Assembly: GCA_021787445.1 (NCBI GenBank)
Contig: JAJYLV010000007.1
Location: forward strand, 1 to 49,420
Length of the DNA: 49,420 bases
Source: Chloroflexota bacterium
Lineage (GTDB): Bacteria > Chloroflexota > Limnocylindria > P2-11E
Reading direction: 5' to 3'
Positions within the stretch are counted from its first letter, which is position 1, and every line of letters begins with the position of its first letter. Below are positions 8,376 to 16,845 of the stretch, piece by piece. Under the pieces are notes generated by a model that saw only the letters and a program-made list of their open reading frames with translations, was not told where the DNA came from and made no database searches. The position numbers and the translations under genes are program-made.

Positions 8376-9868
8376 GCCTCGTACCCCCGCGCGCGGAGGG
8401 CCGCGCGCGCGGCGCCGGGCTCGTCCCAGGGCAGCTTCTCCTCGCCGACGATGATCGAGGTCTCGTGCCCCTTGCCGCACAGCACGACGGTGTCACCCTC
8501 TCGGGCGCGGTCGACGGCGGCGGCGATCGCCTCCGCGCGGTCGGGAACGACCAGGTAGTCCGCGCCCCGGCGCTTTCCCGCCGCCAGGGCTCCGGCCTCG
8601 ATCTCGCGCAGGATCGCGTCGGGGTCCTCGAGACGCGGGTCCTCCTGAGTGATCACGAAGAGGTCCGTGAGCCGCGACGCCACCTCCGCCATCTTCGGAC
8701 GCTTCTCGCGGTCGCGCTCGCCGGCGCTGCCGAAGACCGCGATGAGACGGCCCGCCGTCAGCGGCTTGAGGAGCGCGAACACCTTCTCGAGCGACGCGGG
8801 CGTGTGCGCGTAATCGACGATGACGGCGAACGGCTGCGCGCCCGGCACTCTCTCCATCCGTCCGGCGACGGGCCGCGCGACGGAGAGCGCGGCCCGGGCA
8901 CGCTCCACCGGCACGCCCGCGGCGAGGCCGGTCGCGACCGCGGCGAGCGCGTTCTCGACGTTGAACCGACCGACGAGCGGCAGGTCGAGCTCGACGGACC
9001 CCCCGGACCCGGAGATCTCGACGTGCGAGCCGGAGGCGTCCGCGCTCGCGATCCGCCCCTGGACGTCCGCGAGCGCGTCGATCCCGTACGTGATCGTCCG
9101 AGCGTCGCGCGCGCGATCCGCGAGGTACCGCCAGTGCGGGTCGTCCGCGTTTAGGACGGCCGTCTTCTCGACGCCCTTCCCCGGGCCGCCGAGCAGCTCG
9201 TCGAAGAGGATCGCCTTCGCTTCGAGGTACGCCTGGAGCGTGCCGTGGAAGTCGAGGTGCTCGGGCGTGAGGTTGGTGAAGACCGCGACGTCGACGTCGC
9301 AGCCGCGCAGCTTGCGCAGCGCGAGCGCGTGGCTCGTCGCCTCGAGGACAGCCCACGAGCCGCCCGCGACGAGGAGCTCCGCGAAGAACTCCTGCACTTC
9401 GACGGCTTCCCCCGTCGTCTGCCGCGTCCCGTTCGCCCAGCGGTGGTCGAGGATCTTGAAGTCGACCGTCGTGGCGTACCCGGTCCGCTCGCCGCCCGCC
9501 TCGAGGACGTCGGAGATGAGGTGGACGGTGGTCGTCTTGCCGTCCGTGCCGGTGACGCCGACCAGGCGGAGCTTGCGCGTCGGATGGTCGAACAGCTCCG
9601 CCGCGAGGTCGGCGAGCGCGGCCCGCGAGTCGGGAACGACGGCGACCGGGACTCCGAGCGAGAGCGGGCGCTCCGCGACGACCGCGACGGCGCCGCGCGC
9701 GACGGCCTCGGCCGCGTGGTCGTGACCGTCGCGGTGCGCGCCGGCGATCGCGACGAAGAGCGAGGCCTCGGTCGCGCGGCGCGAGTCGTACACGACGGTC
9801 CGTACGTCGGCGTCGGCGGCGTCCGGGGGCGGCAGACCGGCGGCGGAGAGCAGTGTCCCAAGCCTCAT
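8372..9868 (-). CDS. murE: UDP-N-acetylmuramoyl-tripeptide synthetase MurE
   Basis: MurE adds the diamino acid at position 3 of the peptidoglycan stem peptide. The 498-residue ligase has the N-terminal domain with YDSRRATEASLFVAIAG, the ATP loop GVTGTDGKTTTVHL, the central EATSHALAL and NLTPEHLDFHG motifs, and a C-terminal domain with ITQEDPRLEDPDAI. In DAP-adding enzymes the last motif usually reads DNPR. The EDPR form, with two FemX-type ligases next door, hints at lysine or ornithine instead (inference). The ATG at 9868 overlaps the femX stop as ATGA. Confidence 0.94.
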   Translation of the reverse strand: MRLGTLLSAAGLPPPDAADADVRTVVYDSRRATEASLFVAIAGAHRDGHDHAAEAVARGAVAVVAERPLSLGVPVAVVPDSRAALADLAAELFDHPTRKLRLVGVTGTDGKTTTVHLISDVLEAGGERTGYATTVDFKILDHRWANGTRQTTGEAVEVQEFFAELLVAGGSWAVLEATSHALALRKLRGCDVDVAVFTNLTPEHLDFHGTLQAYLEAKAILFDELLGGPGKGVEKTAVLNADDPHWRYLADRARDARTITYGIDALADVQGRIASADASGSHVEISGSGGSVELDLPLVGRFNVENALAAVATGLAAGVPVERARAALSVARPVAGRMERVPGAQPFAVIVDYAHTPASLEKVFALLKPLTAGRLIAVFGSAGERDREKRPKMAEVASRLTDLFVITQEDPRLEDPDAILREIEAGALAAGKRRGADYLVVPDRAEAIAAAVDRAREGDTVVLCGKGHETSIIVGEEKLPWDEPGAARAALRARGYEA

Positions 9869-10869
9869 CGCGAGACCCTCCGCAGGGCGCGCGTGTACAG
9901 CGGCTCCGCGGCCAGGAAGGCGCGGTAGCGCAGCACGCTCGGCGCGACGTCGTGCGCCCCGACCCATCGCTTTTGCAGACCTCCGAAGCCCTTCTTGAAG
10001 AGGTACGGGCCGTACATGGGGTCGGCCTTGTTCGACGGATCGGTCGGGATGCCGCCGAGGTCGTACGCGGTGCGGCCTGTCGCCTTCGCCGCGGCGATGC
10101 ACTCCCACTGCAGGCCGTACGACGCGTAGCAGCGCCGGCCCTCCTCGGTGCTCGCGCCGTACATGTACAGCTCCCGCTCGCCGCAGGTCCACGTCATCGC
10201 GCCCGCGACCGGGCGCTCCTCGTGGTAGGCGAGCCGCAGCGTCGCGAGCCGCGCGTCGATGAGCGTCCGCCACACGAGGCGGTAGTACTCCCAGGTGCGG
10301 GTGACGAACCGCGCGCGCTCCCCGGTGACGCGATATATCCCGTAGAAGGCGCGCAGCGAGTCCTCGTCGGCGCATGCCGTGACCGTCACCCCGCGCTTTG
10401 CCGCCTGGCGGACGCTCCACCGCGTGTCCTTCTCGAGCCCCGCCAGCAGCGCGTCCTCGTCCGGCGCGAGGTCGATGACCAGCGTCGCGAGGACCGGCTG
10501 TACGTCGGGCCCGCGGCGGTAGCCGGCGTGGGCCAGCGGAGGTCCGGCCTCCTCGGGCGCGATCTCGGGGTCGACCTTCAGGAGCAGGGCGCCCCTCTCG
10601 TGCGCGAGACCGGCGAGGGTGTCGAGCGCGTGCGCGAGGCCGTCGCGGTCGCCGGGGGCGACGATGGGACCCCGCGGCGCGTAGCCCATCTCTCCGAAGA
10701 AGGGGATGCGCTTCCACAGGACGAGCGCGACCGGGAGCGGGTCGCCGACCCGGACGAACTCCGGCCGCCAGCCCTGCGCGGCGCGGACGTCCGCCCACGC
10801 GCTCGATTGCAGGACGTGGCCGCCGGGCGAGCGCGCGGCGGCGTCGTCCCAGCCTCCGGGCGCGCTCAT
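9865..10869 (-). CDS. FemX/FemAB-family peptidoglycan bridge aminoacyltransferase (copy 1)
   Basis: This 334-residue protein has the paired GNAT-like fold of FemABX ligases, which attach amino acids from aminoacyl-tRNA to the side chain of the stem peptide diamino acid. The N-terminal half has GGHVLQSSAWADVRAAQGW and PRGPIVAPG. The second half has KDTRWSVRQAAKRGV and YGASTEEGRRCYASYGLQWECI, ending in YDLGGIPTD and FKKGFGG, all typical of the family. The ATG at 10869 lies four bases inside the end of copy 2 (ATGA). Which amino acid is added cannot be told. Confidence 0.9.
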   Translation of the reverse strand: MSAPGGWDDAAARSPGGHVLQSSAWADVRAAQGWRPEFVRVGDPLPVALVLWKRIPFFGEMGYAPRGPIVAPGDRDGLAHALDTLAGLAHERGALLLKVDPEIAPEEAGPPLAHAGYRRGPDVQPVLATLVIDLAPDEDALLAGLEKDTRWSVRQAAKRGVTVTACADEDSLRAFYGIYRVTGERARFVTRTWEYYRLVWRTLIDARLATLRLAYHEERPVAGAMTWTCGERELYMYGASTEEGRRCYASYGLQWECIAAAKATGRTAYDLGGIPTDPSNKADPMYGPYLFKKGFGGLQKRWVGAHDVAPSVLRYRAFLAAEPLYTRALRRVSR

Positions 10870-11933
10870 CCCGCGGCCGCCGCCAGGCGGGTGCGGCCGG
10901 CGAGCTGCCACAGCGGGAACAGGACGCGCGTCACGGGCGTCTCGAGGGCGCCGACGAACGCGACGACCTCGCCGCCGAAGCCGAGCTTGAACTGCTCGAC
11001 GCCGCTCAGCGGATCGTCCCGGCCACCCGACTCGGTGATCCCCCACATGTCGTAGCGGCGCACTCCGAGCTGGCGCATGCGCATGAGCGCGCGCCACTTG
11101 AGCAGGTAGAAGGGACGGTCCTCGCCGTGCGTGCCGCTCCAACCGCCGTACAGCTCCCAGGCGCGCTCGCCCATACGCGCCAGCATGAGCCCGCCGACGT
11201 CCTCGCCGCCGACGGCGGCCATGAGCGTGTGCAGCCGATCGCCGAGGCCGTCGCGGAGGCGCTCGAGGTACCCGAGCGAACGGACGGCGAAGCCGTCGCG
11301 CTCCCCCACGCCGCGCAGCAGCCGGTGGAACCGCGCGAGGTCGTCCGTCTCCTCGGTCGCGACGCCCGCGCGCTCCGCTTTGTGGATGTACTGCCGCGTC
11401 TTCTTCCGCATCGCCGCGAGGAGCTCGTCCGGCTCGCGCGACGGATCGAGGATCAGCGTGCGGCCCGGCTGGACGTGGACGGACGCGACGCCGACGCCCG
11501 CCCGCGCGAGCGCCCGACGGAGATCGTCGCGCGGTGCCGTCTCCGGATCGCAGAGCAGCGCGGCGCACCGCCCTCCGCGCGCGAGGCTGCGGCGCAGCGC
11601 CACGATCGCGTCGGGGAGCGCGGCGTCGTCGACGAGCGGGCCGCGCGGGCAGTACGCGACCCTGATCCCGAGCGGCAGGGCCTTCTCGAGGACCTGCGCC
11701 ACGCCGCCGTCGAGCACGAAGCGACGCGCGCTCCACCCGGTGAGGGCCTTCGCCCGCGCCCACCCGACGGTCTGAAGGACGTGCCCGCGCGCGGTGCCCA
11801 GGACGAGGTCGTCCCAGGCCGCTTCCTCCGCGGCGGAGGCGGTCCGAGCCTCTATGCGGTCTCGGCCGCCGCGACCGCCTCGGGCTCCTCGGCCGTCGGC
11901 GCCGCGGGCAGCTCGCGCGCGGTGAAGGTGCAC
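10866..11933 (-). CDS. FemX/FemAB-family peptidoglycan bridge aminoacyltransferase (copy 2), start uncertain
   Basis: This is a paralogue of the next gene, with the same landmarks: GHVLQTVGWARAKALTGW, YCPRGPLVDD, RKKTRQYIHKAERAGV, YGGWSGTHGEDRPFYLLKW and FKLGFGGEVV. The coordinates use the nearest canonical codon (GTG 11933), which overlaps topA by 82 bases, has no Shine-Dalgarno sequence, and adds 26 low-complexity residues. Family similarity begins right after the topA stop, where the in-frame codon is ATA at 11853-11855, overlapping the TAG stop. The real start is therefore unresolved, but the gene and the stop at 10866 are secure. Confidence 0.86.
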   Translation of the reverse strand: MHLHRARAARGADGRGARGGRGGRDRIEARTASAAEEAAWDDLVLGTARGHVLQTVGWARAKALTGWSARRFVLDGGVAQVLEKALPLGIRVAYCPRGPLVDDAALPDAIVALRRSLARGGRCAALLCDPETAPRDDLRRALARAGVGVASVHVQPGRTLILDPSREPDELLAAMRKKTRQYIHKAERAGVATEETDDLARFHRLLRGVGERDGFAVRSLGYLERLRDGLGDRLHTLMAAVGGEDVGGLMLARMGERAWELYGGWSGTHGEDRPFYLLKWRALMRMRQLGVRRYDMWGITESGGRDDPLSGVEQFKLGFGGEVVAFVGALETPVTRVLFPLWQLAGRTRLAAAAG

Positions 11934-14041
11934 TCGGGATAGCGCTCGCAGCCGTAGAAGAAGCGCCCGCCGCGTCCGCGCCGGCGCACCAGCTCGGCTT
12001 TCCCGCACCGCGGGCAGGTCACGCCCGTCTTCTCCTGCTGCTTCTTCACGTAGCGGCACTCGGGGTAGCCGGTGCAGCCGATGAACGGGCCGAAGCGGCC
12101 GCGTCGCCGCGCGAGCGGCTTGCCGCACTGCGGGCAGACCTCGCCCTCGAGGATCTCCATCTGCGGGCCCTGCTCGCCCTCGAGCGGCGCCGAGTAGTCG
12201 CACGCGCCCGGCGGGAGCGGCTGGCCCTTCTTCCCGCGCATGAATCCGGTGCACGAGTAGAAGCGGCCGTACCGGCCGAGCTTGATGACGACGGGACGGC
12301 CGCACTTCGGACACGTCTTGTCCGTCGCCTCCTCGACGACGTCCGAGCGCTTCACCGTCTCGGCCTTCTCCTCGACCCGCGCGATGAACGGGTCGAAGAA
12401 CTCCTTGACGACGGGCACCCACGCGACCTCCCCGCGCGCGATCTTGTCGAGGTCCTCCTCGATCCGCGCCGTGAAGCTCACGTCGACGATGTCGGCGAAG
12501 TGCTCCTTGAGGAAGTCGACCACGGTGAACGCCACGTCCTCGGGGATCAGCGCGCGCTGCTCCCTCCGCACGTACTTCCGGTCGAGCAGCGTCGAGATGG
12601 TGGGCGCGTACGTCGACGGCCGGCCGATACCGTGCTCCTCGAGCGTCTTCACCAGCGACGCCTCGGTGTAGCGCGGCGGCGGCTCGGTGAAGTGCTGCGT
12701 CGCGTCGAGTCCGAGCAGCGTGAGCTCCTCGCCCTGCGCGACGTCGGGGAGCGGCGCGGTCTCACGCTCCGGCTCGTCGCTGCCCTCCTGGTAGGCGCGG
12801 AGGAATCCGTCGAACAGGAGGCGCCGCCCGGTCGCTCGCAGGAGGTAGCCGTCGGCCTCGATGTCCAGCCGCGTCGATCCGTAGCGCGCCGGCGGCATCT
12901 GCGACGCGAGCGTGCGGCGCCAGATGAGCGTGTAGAGCTTCTGCTGGTCGGGCGTGAGCGACTTGCGCATCGCGTACGGCGTCCGCGACAGATCCGTCGG
13001 ACGGATGGCCTCGTGCGCCTCCTGCGCGCCCTTCGTCTTCGTGCGGTAGTGGTGCGGCCGCTCGAGCGCGTACGCCTGCCCGTACTCCGCGAGCACGACA
13101 TCGTGCGCCTGGCGGAGGGCGTTCTCGGCGAGGTGGAGCGAGTCGGTCCGCATGTAGGTGATGTGCCCGTCCTCGTACAGCTGCTGGGCGAGGACCATCG
13201 TCCGCTTGAGCGAGAAGCCGAGCTTGCGCGACGCCTCCTGCTGCATCGTCGACGTCGTGAACGGCGCGGCCGGGTTGCGCGAGCTCTCGCGCTTCTCGAC
13301 GGCGCTGACGGCGTAGACCGCGTCGGCGAGCGCCGCGCGGTGGTGGTCCGCGTGGGCCTGGTCCGGGATGTGGAGCTTGTGCCCCTTCTGGGACACGACC
13401 TCGGCGGGGAAGGTGTCGCCGGCCCGGTCCTGGAGGATCGCATCGAGGGTCCAGTACTCCTCCGGCCGGAACGCCTGGGTCTCGCGCTCGCGGTCCACGA
13501 CGAGCCGCAGCGCCACGGACTGGACGCGCCCGGCGGAGAGCCCGTAGCGGATCTTCTTCCACAGGAGCGGCGACAGCTTGTAGCCGACGAGGCGGTCGAC
13601 GATGCGCCGCGCCTGCTGGGCGTTGACGAGGTCCATGTCGATGTCGCGGGGCTTCTTGAAAGCGTCGGCGATGGCCGTCGGCGTGATCTCGTGGAAGGTG
13701 ACCCGGCGGCGCTTCTCGCTCGGCACGCCGGCGACGTCGGCGACGTGCCAGGCGATCGCCTCGCCCTCGCGGTCGAGGTCGGTCGCCAGCCAGACGCGTT
13801 CGGCCGACTTCGCGTCCTTGCGGAGCTGGCGCGCGACCTTCTCGGAGTCACTGGGGATGACGTAGTCGGGGGCGAAGGTGTGCAGATCGATGCCCAGCTT
13901 CGACTTCGGCAGGTCGCGGATGTGGCCGTAGGAAGCCTCGACGACGTAGCCCGAGCCCAGCATCCGCTCGAGCGTGCGCGCCTTCGACGGCGACTCCACG
14001 ACGACGAGGTCGTGTGTCGGCTTGGTCGCCTGCTTGGCCAA
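11852..14041 (-). CDS. topA: DNA topoisomerase I (type IA)
   Basis: TopA relaxes negative supercoils through a 5'-phosphotyrosine intermediate. The 729-residue protein has the TOPRIM domain (VVESPSKA near residue 13, DLDREGE at 88-94), the catalytic tyrosine in ITYMRTDS (about residue 296), the strand-gate region GLSAGRVQSVALRLVV, and three C-terminal four-cysteine zinc ribbons (TCPKCGRP, VCPQCGKP, TCPRCGKA). It starts at TTG 14041, and a GAGGAG Shine-Dalgarno six bases upstream decides this start. A promoter and a leader hairpin lie in front of it. Confidence 0.97.
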   Translation of the reverse strand: MAKQATKPTHDLVVVESPSKARTLERMLGSGYVVEASYGHIRDLPKSKLGIDLHTFAPDYVIPSDSEKVARQLRKDAKSAERVWLATDLDREGEAIAWHVADVAGVPSEKRRRVTFHEITPTAIADAFKKPRDIDMDLVNAQQARRIVDRLVGYKLSPLLWKKIRYGLSAGRVQSVALRLVVDRERETQAFRPEEYWTLDAILQDRAGDTFPAEVVSQKGHKLHIPDQAHADHHRAALADAVYAVSAVEKRESSRNPAAPFTTSTMQQEASRKLGFSLKRTMVLAQQLYEDGHITYMRTDSLHLAENALRQAHDVVLAEYGQAYALERPHHYRTKTKGAQEAHEAIRPTDLSRTPYAMRKSLTPDQQKLYTLIWRRTLASQMPPARYGSTRLDIEADGYLLRATGRRLLFDGFLRAYQEGSDEPERETAPLPDVAQGEELTLLGLDATQHFTEPPPRYTEASLVKTLEEHGIGRPSTYAPTISTLLDRKYVRREQRALIPEDVAFTVVDFLKEHFADIVDVSFTARIEEDLDKIARGEVAWVPVVKEFFDPFIARVEEKAETVKRSDVVEEATDKTCPKCGRPVVIKLGRYGRFYSCTGFMRGKKGQPLPPGACDYSAPLEGEQGPQMEILEGEVCPQCGKPLARRRGRFGPFIGCTGYPECRYVKKQQEKTGVTCPRCGKAELVRRRGRGGRFFYGCERYPECTFTARELPAAPTAEEPEAVAAAETA

Positions 14042-14067
14042 TCGCTACTCCTCTAGAACAAGCCGAA

Positions 14068-14086
14068 GGCGCCCTGTCCGGGCGCC
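14068..14086 (-). other. Hairpin in the topA leader
   Basis: GGCGCCC and GGGCGCC form a perfect 7-bp stem around a TGTCC loop. The run of T residues (14092-14096) lies on the plus-strand side, so on the minus strand it precedes the hairpin and does not act as a standard terminator for manC transcripts. It would sit near the 5' end of the topA mRNA, where it may stabilise the message or affect translation. Confidence 0.6.
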
Positions 14087-14098
14087 CTCCCTTTTTCC

Positions 14099-14127
14099 AA
14101 GATACGCGAAGCGGGAAAACCGGCCAA
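14099..14127 (-). promoter_or_regulatory. Predicted sigma-70-type promoter of topA
   Basis: On the minus strand TTGGCC (14122-14127) and TATCTT (14099-14104) are separated by exactly 17 bases, each matching four of six consensus positions. Transcription would start about seven bases downstream, giving topA a leader of about 50 bases with the hairpin in it. The position, just after the manC stop in an otherwise tightly overlapping array, supports an independent topA promoter. Confidence 0.5.
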
Positions 14128-14134
14128 AACGGGG

Positions 14135-15205
14135 CTAGAGGAGGTCCTCACGACCCTCCGCGCGCAGACGATCGACCACGGCTTTCACCTCCTCGGCTCG
14201 CTCGCGGGCCGCGACCAGGATGGCATCGCCGGTGTCCACGACGATGAGGTCCGCCACCCCGACGAGCGCGACGAGCTTTCCCGGCGCCCAGGCGTACACG
14301 CCCTCGGAATCCACGCTGATGTGTCCGTCGGCGGACCAGGTGTGGCCGCGAGCGACGATCCGCGCGAGACGCTCCCAGCTCCCGACGTCCTGCCATCCGA
14401 TGTCCGCCGGAACGACCGCGACGTTCTTCGCCTTCTCCGCGATGCCGTAGTCGATGGTCGTCCGGTCCGTCTCCTCCCACACCTCCGCCAGGACGGCCTC
14501 GTAGCGCGGCGTCCCGCGCGCCTCCGACAGCGCCGCCATCGCGCCGGCCGTCCGCGGCAGGTGCTCGCGGTACGCCTCGATGACCGTCCCGACCTGCCAC
14601 ACGAACATCCCCGCGTTCCAGTAGTGGCCGCCCGCGGCCAGCATGCGCTCGGCGGCCTCCCGCTCGGGCTTCTCGATGAATCGCTTCACTGCGTGGACCG
14701 GGACGGGCGCCGGGATCGGCAGCACCTCACCCGCCTCGATGTACCCGAATCCCGGGTCGGGCCGCTCCGGCTCGATGCCCAGCGTCACGATGTTGCCGGC
14801 CTCGGCCGCCGCGGTCGCCGCGAGGAGGACGCTGCGGAAGCGCTCCGGCCGCGCGACGACGTGATCGGACGGCAGGACCGCGACGACGGCCTCCGGGTCG
14901 AGATCGCCGAGCGCCGCCATGGCGAGCCCGATCGCCGCCGCGTTGCCGCGGGGGTACGGCTCGACCACGACGTGATCCGCCGCGAGCTCCGGGAGCTGCT
15001 CGTGGATGAGCGCGCGGTGCTCCGGCGGCGCGACGACGAGGATCCGCTCGCGCGGAACGATCTCGAGGATCCGCTCCACCGTGTCCTGCAGCAGCGAGCG
15101 CGGTCCGATGAGGTCGAGGAACTGCTTGGGCATCGACCGCCGCGAGCGCGGCCACAGACGCGTGCCCGAGCCGCCGGAGAGGATGAGCGCGTAGAGACGG
15201 GGCAG
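14135..15205 (-). CDS. manC: Mannose-1-phosphate guanylyltransferase, apparent CTG start
   Basis: ManC makes GDP-mannose from mannose-1-phosphate and GTP. The nucleotide-binding signature LILSGGSGTRLWPRSRR is followed by SMPKQFLDL, then EPYPRGNAAAIGLA, VLPSDHVV, FIEKPE, YWNAGMFVW and DIGWQDVGSW, all standard for the family. No ATG, GTG or TTG lies between the last upstream in-frame stop and ATG 15133, and that ATG would cut off the essential signature. A CTG at 15205 gives a 356-residue protein with a family-like N-terminus (LPRLYALILSGG). It has an AGGAG four bases upstream, right after the trpS stop. A frame error at the junction is the alternative. Confidence 0.9.
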   Translation of the reverse strand: MPRLYALILSGGSGTRLWPRSRRSMPKQFLDLIGPRSLLQDTVERILEIVPRERILVVAPPEHRALIHEQLPELAADHVVVEPYPRGNAAAIGLAMAALGDLDPEAVVAVLPSDHVVARPERFRSVLLAATAAAEAGNIVTLGIEPERPDPGFGYIEAGEVLPIPAPVPVHAVKRFIEKPEREAAERMLAAGGHYWNAGMFVWQVGTVIEAYREHLPRTAGAMAALSEARGTPRYEAVLAEVWEETDRTTIDYGIAEKAKNVAVVPADIGWQDVGSWERLARIVARGHTWSADGHISVDSEGVYAWAPGKLVALVGVADLIVVDTGDAILVAARERAEEVKAVVDRLRAEGREDLL

Positions 15206-15209
15206 GGGT

Positions 15210-15215
15210 CTCCTA
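15210..15215 (-). promoter_or_regulatory. Shine-Dalgarno sequence for the manC CTG start
   Basis: TAGGAG on the minus strand overlaps the trpS stop codon and lies four bases before the CTG at 15205. It is the only ribosome binding site near the conserved manC N-terminus and supports initiation there. Confidence 0.55.
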
Positions 15216-16208
15216 CTCGCCGAAGTAGTCGAGCCGCATCGCCGCGCGCATCTCGTGGAGCGTCCGCCGCGCCTCGGCGCGCGCGCGCTCGCTCCCGCTG
15301 CGGACGATCTCCTCGACGATCTTCGGATCCCGCGCGTACCGCGCTCGCCGCTCGCGGATCGGCCCGAGGAAGCGCTCGAGCGCCGCGACGAGCCGCTTCT
15401 TCACCTCGACGTCACCGACGCGGCCCGTGCGGTACCGCTCTTTCAGGTCGTCGACCTCGGCGCGGTCGTCGTTGAACGCGTCGTGGTAGACGAACACGGG
15501 GTTACCCTCGACGCGCCCGGGGTCCGTCGCGTGGATCCGCTCCGGGTCGGTGTACATCCGCATGACCCTCTGCTTCACCGTCTCCGGATCGTCCGCCAGG
15601 TCGATCGCGTTGCCGAGGCTCTTCCCCATCTTCGACGCGCCGTCGACGCCGGGGAGGAGCCTGTCCGAGGGGATGAGCGCCTCGGGGACCGGGAATACCG
15701 GCCCGAACAGCTCGTTGAAGCGGCGGGCGATCTCCCGGGTGAGCTCGATGTGCGACTCCTGGTCGCGTCCGACGGGGACGAGATCCCCTTTCACGCACAG
15801 GATGTCCGCGGCCTGGAGGATCGGGTATCCGAGCAGCCCATACGACGGCTGCGTGATCTCGTGGTCGCGCATCTGCTCCTTCAGCGTCGGGATGCGCTGC
15901 GCGCGTCCCACGGTGACGAGCATCGAGAAGTACAGGTGGATCTCGGCCGTCTCCGGGACGAGCGACTGCAGGTAGATCGTCGTCTTCTCGGGGTCGATCC
16001 CGACGGACAGGTCGTCGAGCACGACGTCGCGCACGTTCTGCCCGATCTCGTCGAGGCGATCGAGCCGCGTCGTGAGCATGTGGTAGTCGGCGATGAGGAC
16101 GAACGTCTCGTACGTGTCCTGGAGCTTCACCCGGTTCTCGAGCGTGCCCACGTAGTGGCCGAGATGCAGGCGGCCGGTCGGGCGGTCGCCCGTGAGGATG
16201 CGCTTCAT
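15213..16208 (-). CDS. trpS: Tryptophanyl-tRNA synthetase
   Basis: TrpRS charges tRNA-Trp. The 331-residue class I synthetase opens with MKRILTGDRPTGRLHLGHYVG, where HLGH stands for HIGH. It has the substrate-binding region LGYPILQAADIL and the second signature ASKMGKSLGN, a KMSKS variant common in bacterial TrpRS. It starts at ATG 16208, overlapping the stop of the upstream hydrolase as ATGA. The length is normal. Confidence 0.96.
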   Translation of the reverse strand: MKRILTGDRPTGRLHLGHYVGTLENRVKLQDTYETFVLIADYHMLTTRLDRLDEIGQNVRDVVLDDLSVGIDPEKTTIYLQSLVPETAEIHLYFSMLVTVGRAQRIPTLKEQMRDHEITQPSYGLLGYPILQAADILCVKGDLVPVGRDQESHIELTREIARRFNELFGPVFPVPEALIPSDRLLPGVDGASKMGKSLGNAIDLADDPETVKQRVMRMYTDPERIHATDPGRVEGNPVFVYHDAFNDDRAEVDDLKERYRTGRVGDVEVKKRLVAALERFLGPIRERRARYARDPKIVEEIVRSGSERARAEARRTLHEMRAAMRLDYFGE

Positions 16209-16819
16209 GGGAGCGTCAATGCTAGATGGTCCATCACGACACGCACCATCTCGTCGCGCTTCCCGGTGAAGAAGTGGTCCGACCCGCCGATCTCCACCAC
16301 CGTCGCGCGCGGATAGGCCGCACGGATCTCGTCCGCCGTCGCGAACTCGTCGTGCTCCCCGTTCACGACGAACGCGCCGTCCGGCACCGGAGGCATCGCA
16401 TTCGTCTCGCCCGTCTCGGACCGCAGCGGAAGCCCGGCGAGCGCATACGTGTCGGGACGCCCGCCGGTCGCCATCCAGCGGAGGGTCGTCAGTGCCCCGA
16501 AGCTGAATCCGACGACGCCCACGCGCAGGTTCGGCGCGAACGCGCGCGCGTGCGCGACGGCGTCGGCGAGGTCGTGGTGCTCGAGCGCGCCGCCGCTCCA
16601 CTCTCCCGCGCTGGCGCCGACGCCGCGGAAGTTGAAGCGCAGCGCGCACCAGCCGCGGTCCGCCGCGGCGCGCGCGAGGTGCGCGATGAGCGGATTGCGC
16701 ATCGTGCCCCCGTGGGTCGGGAGCGGGTGCGCGATGACGACGGTGCCGCTGACCAGCCCGTCCGGGATGCGGAGCGTGCCTTCCAGCCGCCCCGCGATCA
16801 GCTGTGCTTCCTCTCTCAC
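16205..16819 (-). CDS. Small alpha/beta hydrolase (dienelactone hydrolase/KANL3-like)
   Basis: The protein has 204 residues from GTG 16819. It shows VVIAHPLPTHGGTM (oxyanion HG region), the strand FNFRGVGASAGEW, the nucleophile elbow VGFSFGA (serine in GxSxG), the acid in VNGEHDEF and the histidine in GGSDHFFTG, so a full catalytic triad is visible. Proteins of this type are often annotated as alpha/beta hydrolases of unknown substrate. Its stop overlaps the trpS start, so the two are probably co-translated, but no functional link is known. Confidence 0.8.
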   Translation of the reverse strand: MREEAQLIAGRLEGTLRIPDGLVSGTVVIAHPLPTHGGTMRNPLIAHLARAAADRGWCALRFNFRGVGASAGEWSGGALEHHDLADAVAHARAFAPNLRVGVVGFSFGALTTLRWMATGGRPDTYALAGLPLRSETGETNAMPPVPDGAFVVNGEHDEFATADEIRAAYPRATVVEIGGSDHFFTGKRDEMVRVVMDHLALTLP

Positions 16820-16845
16820 TCGCGGTCGGACCAGCGTACGTGATG

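Noticed and set aside
14068-14096. Hairpin plus T run as a terminator for manC
   Set aside because: The T run is on the plus-strand side, so for minus-strand transcription it precedes the stem. It is kept only as a topA leader hairpin.
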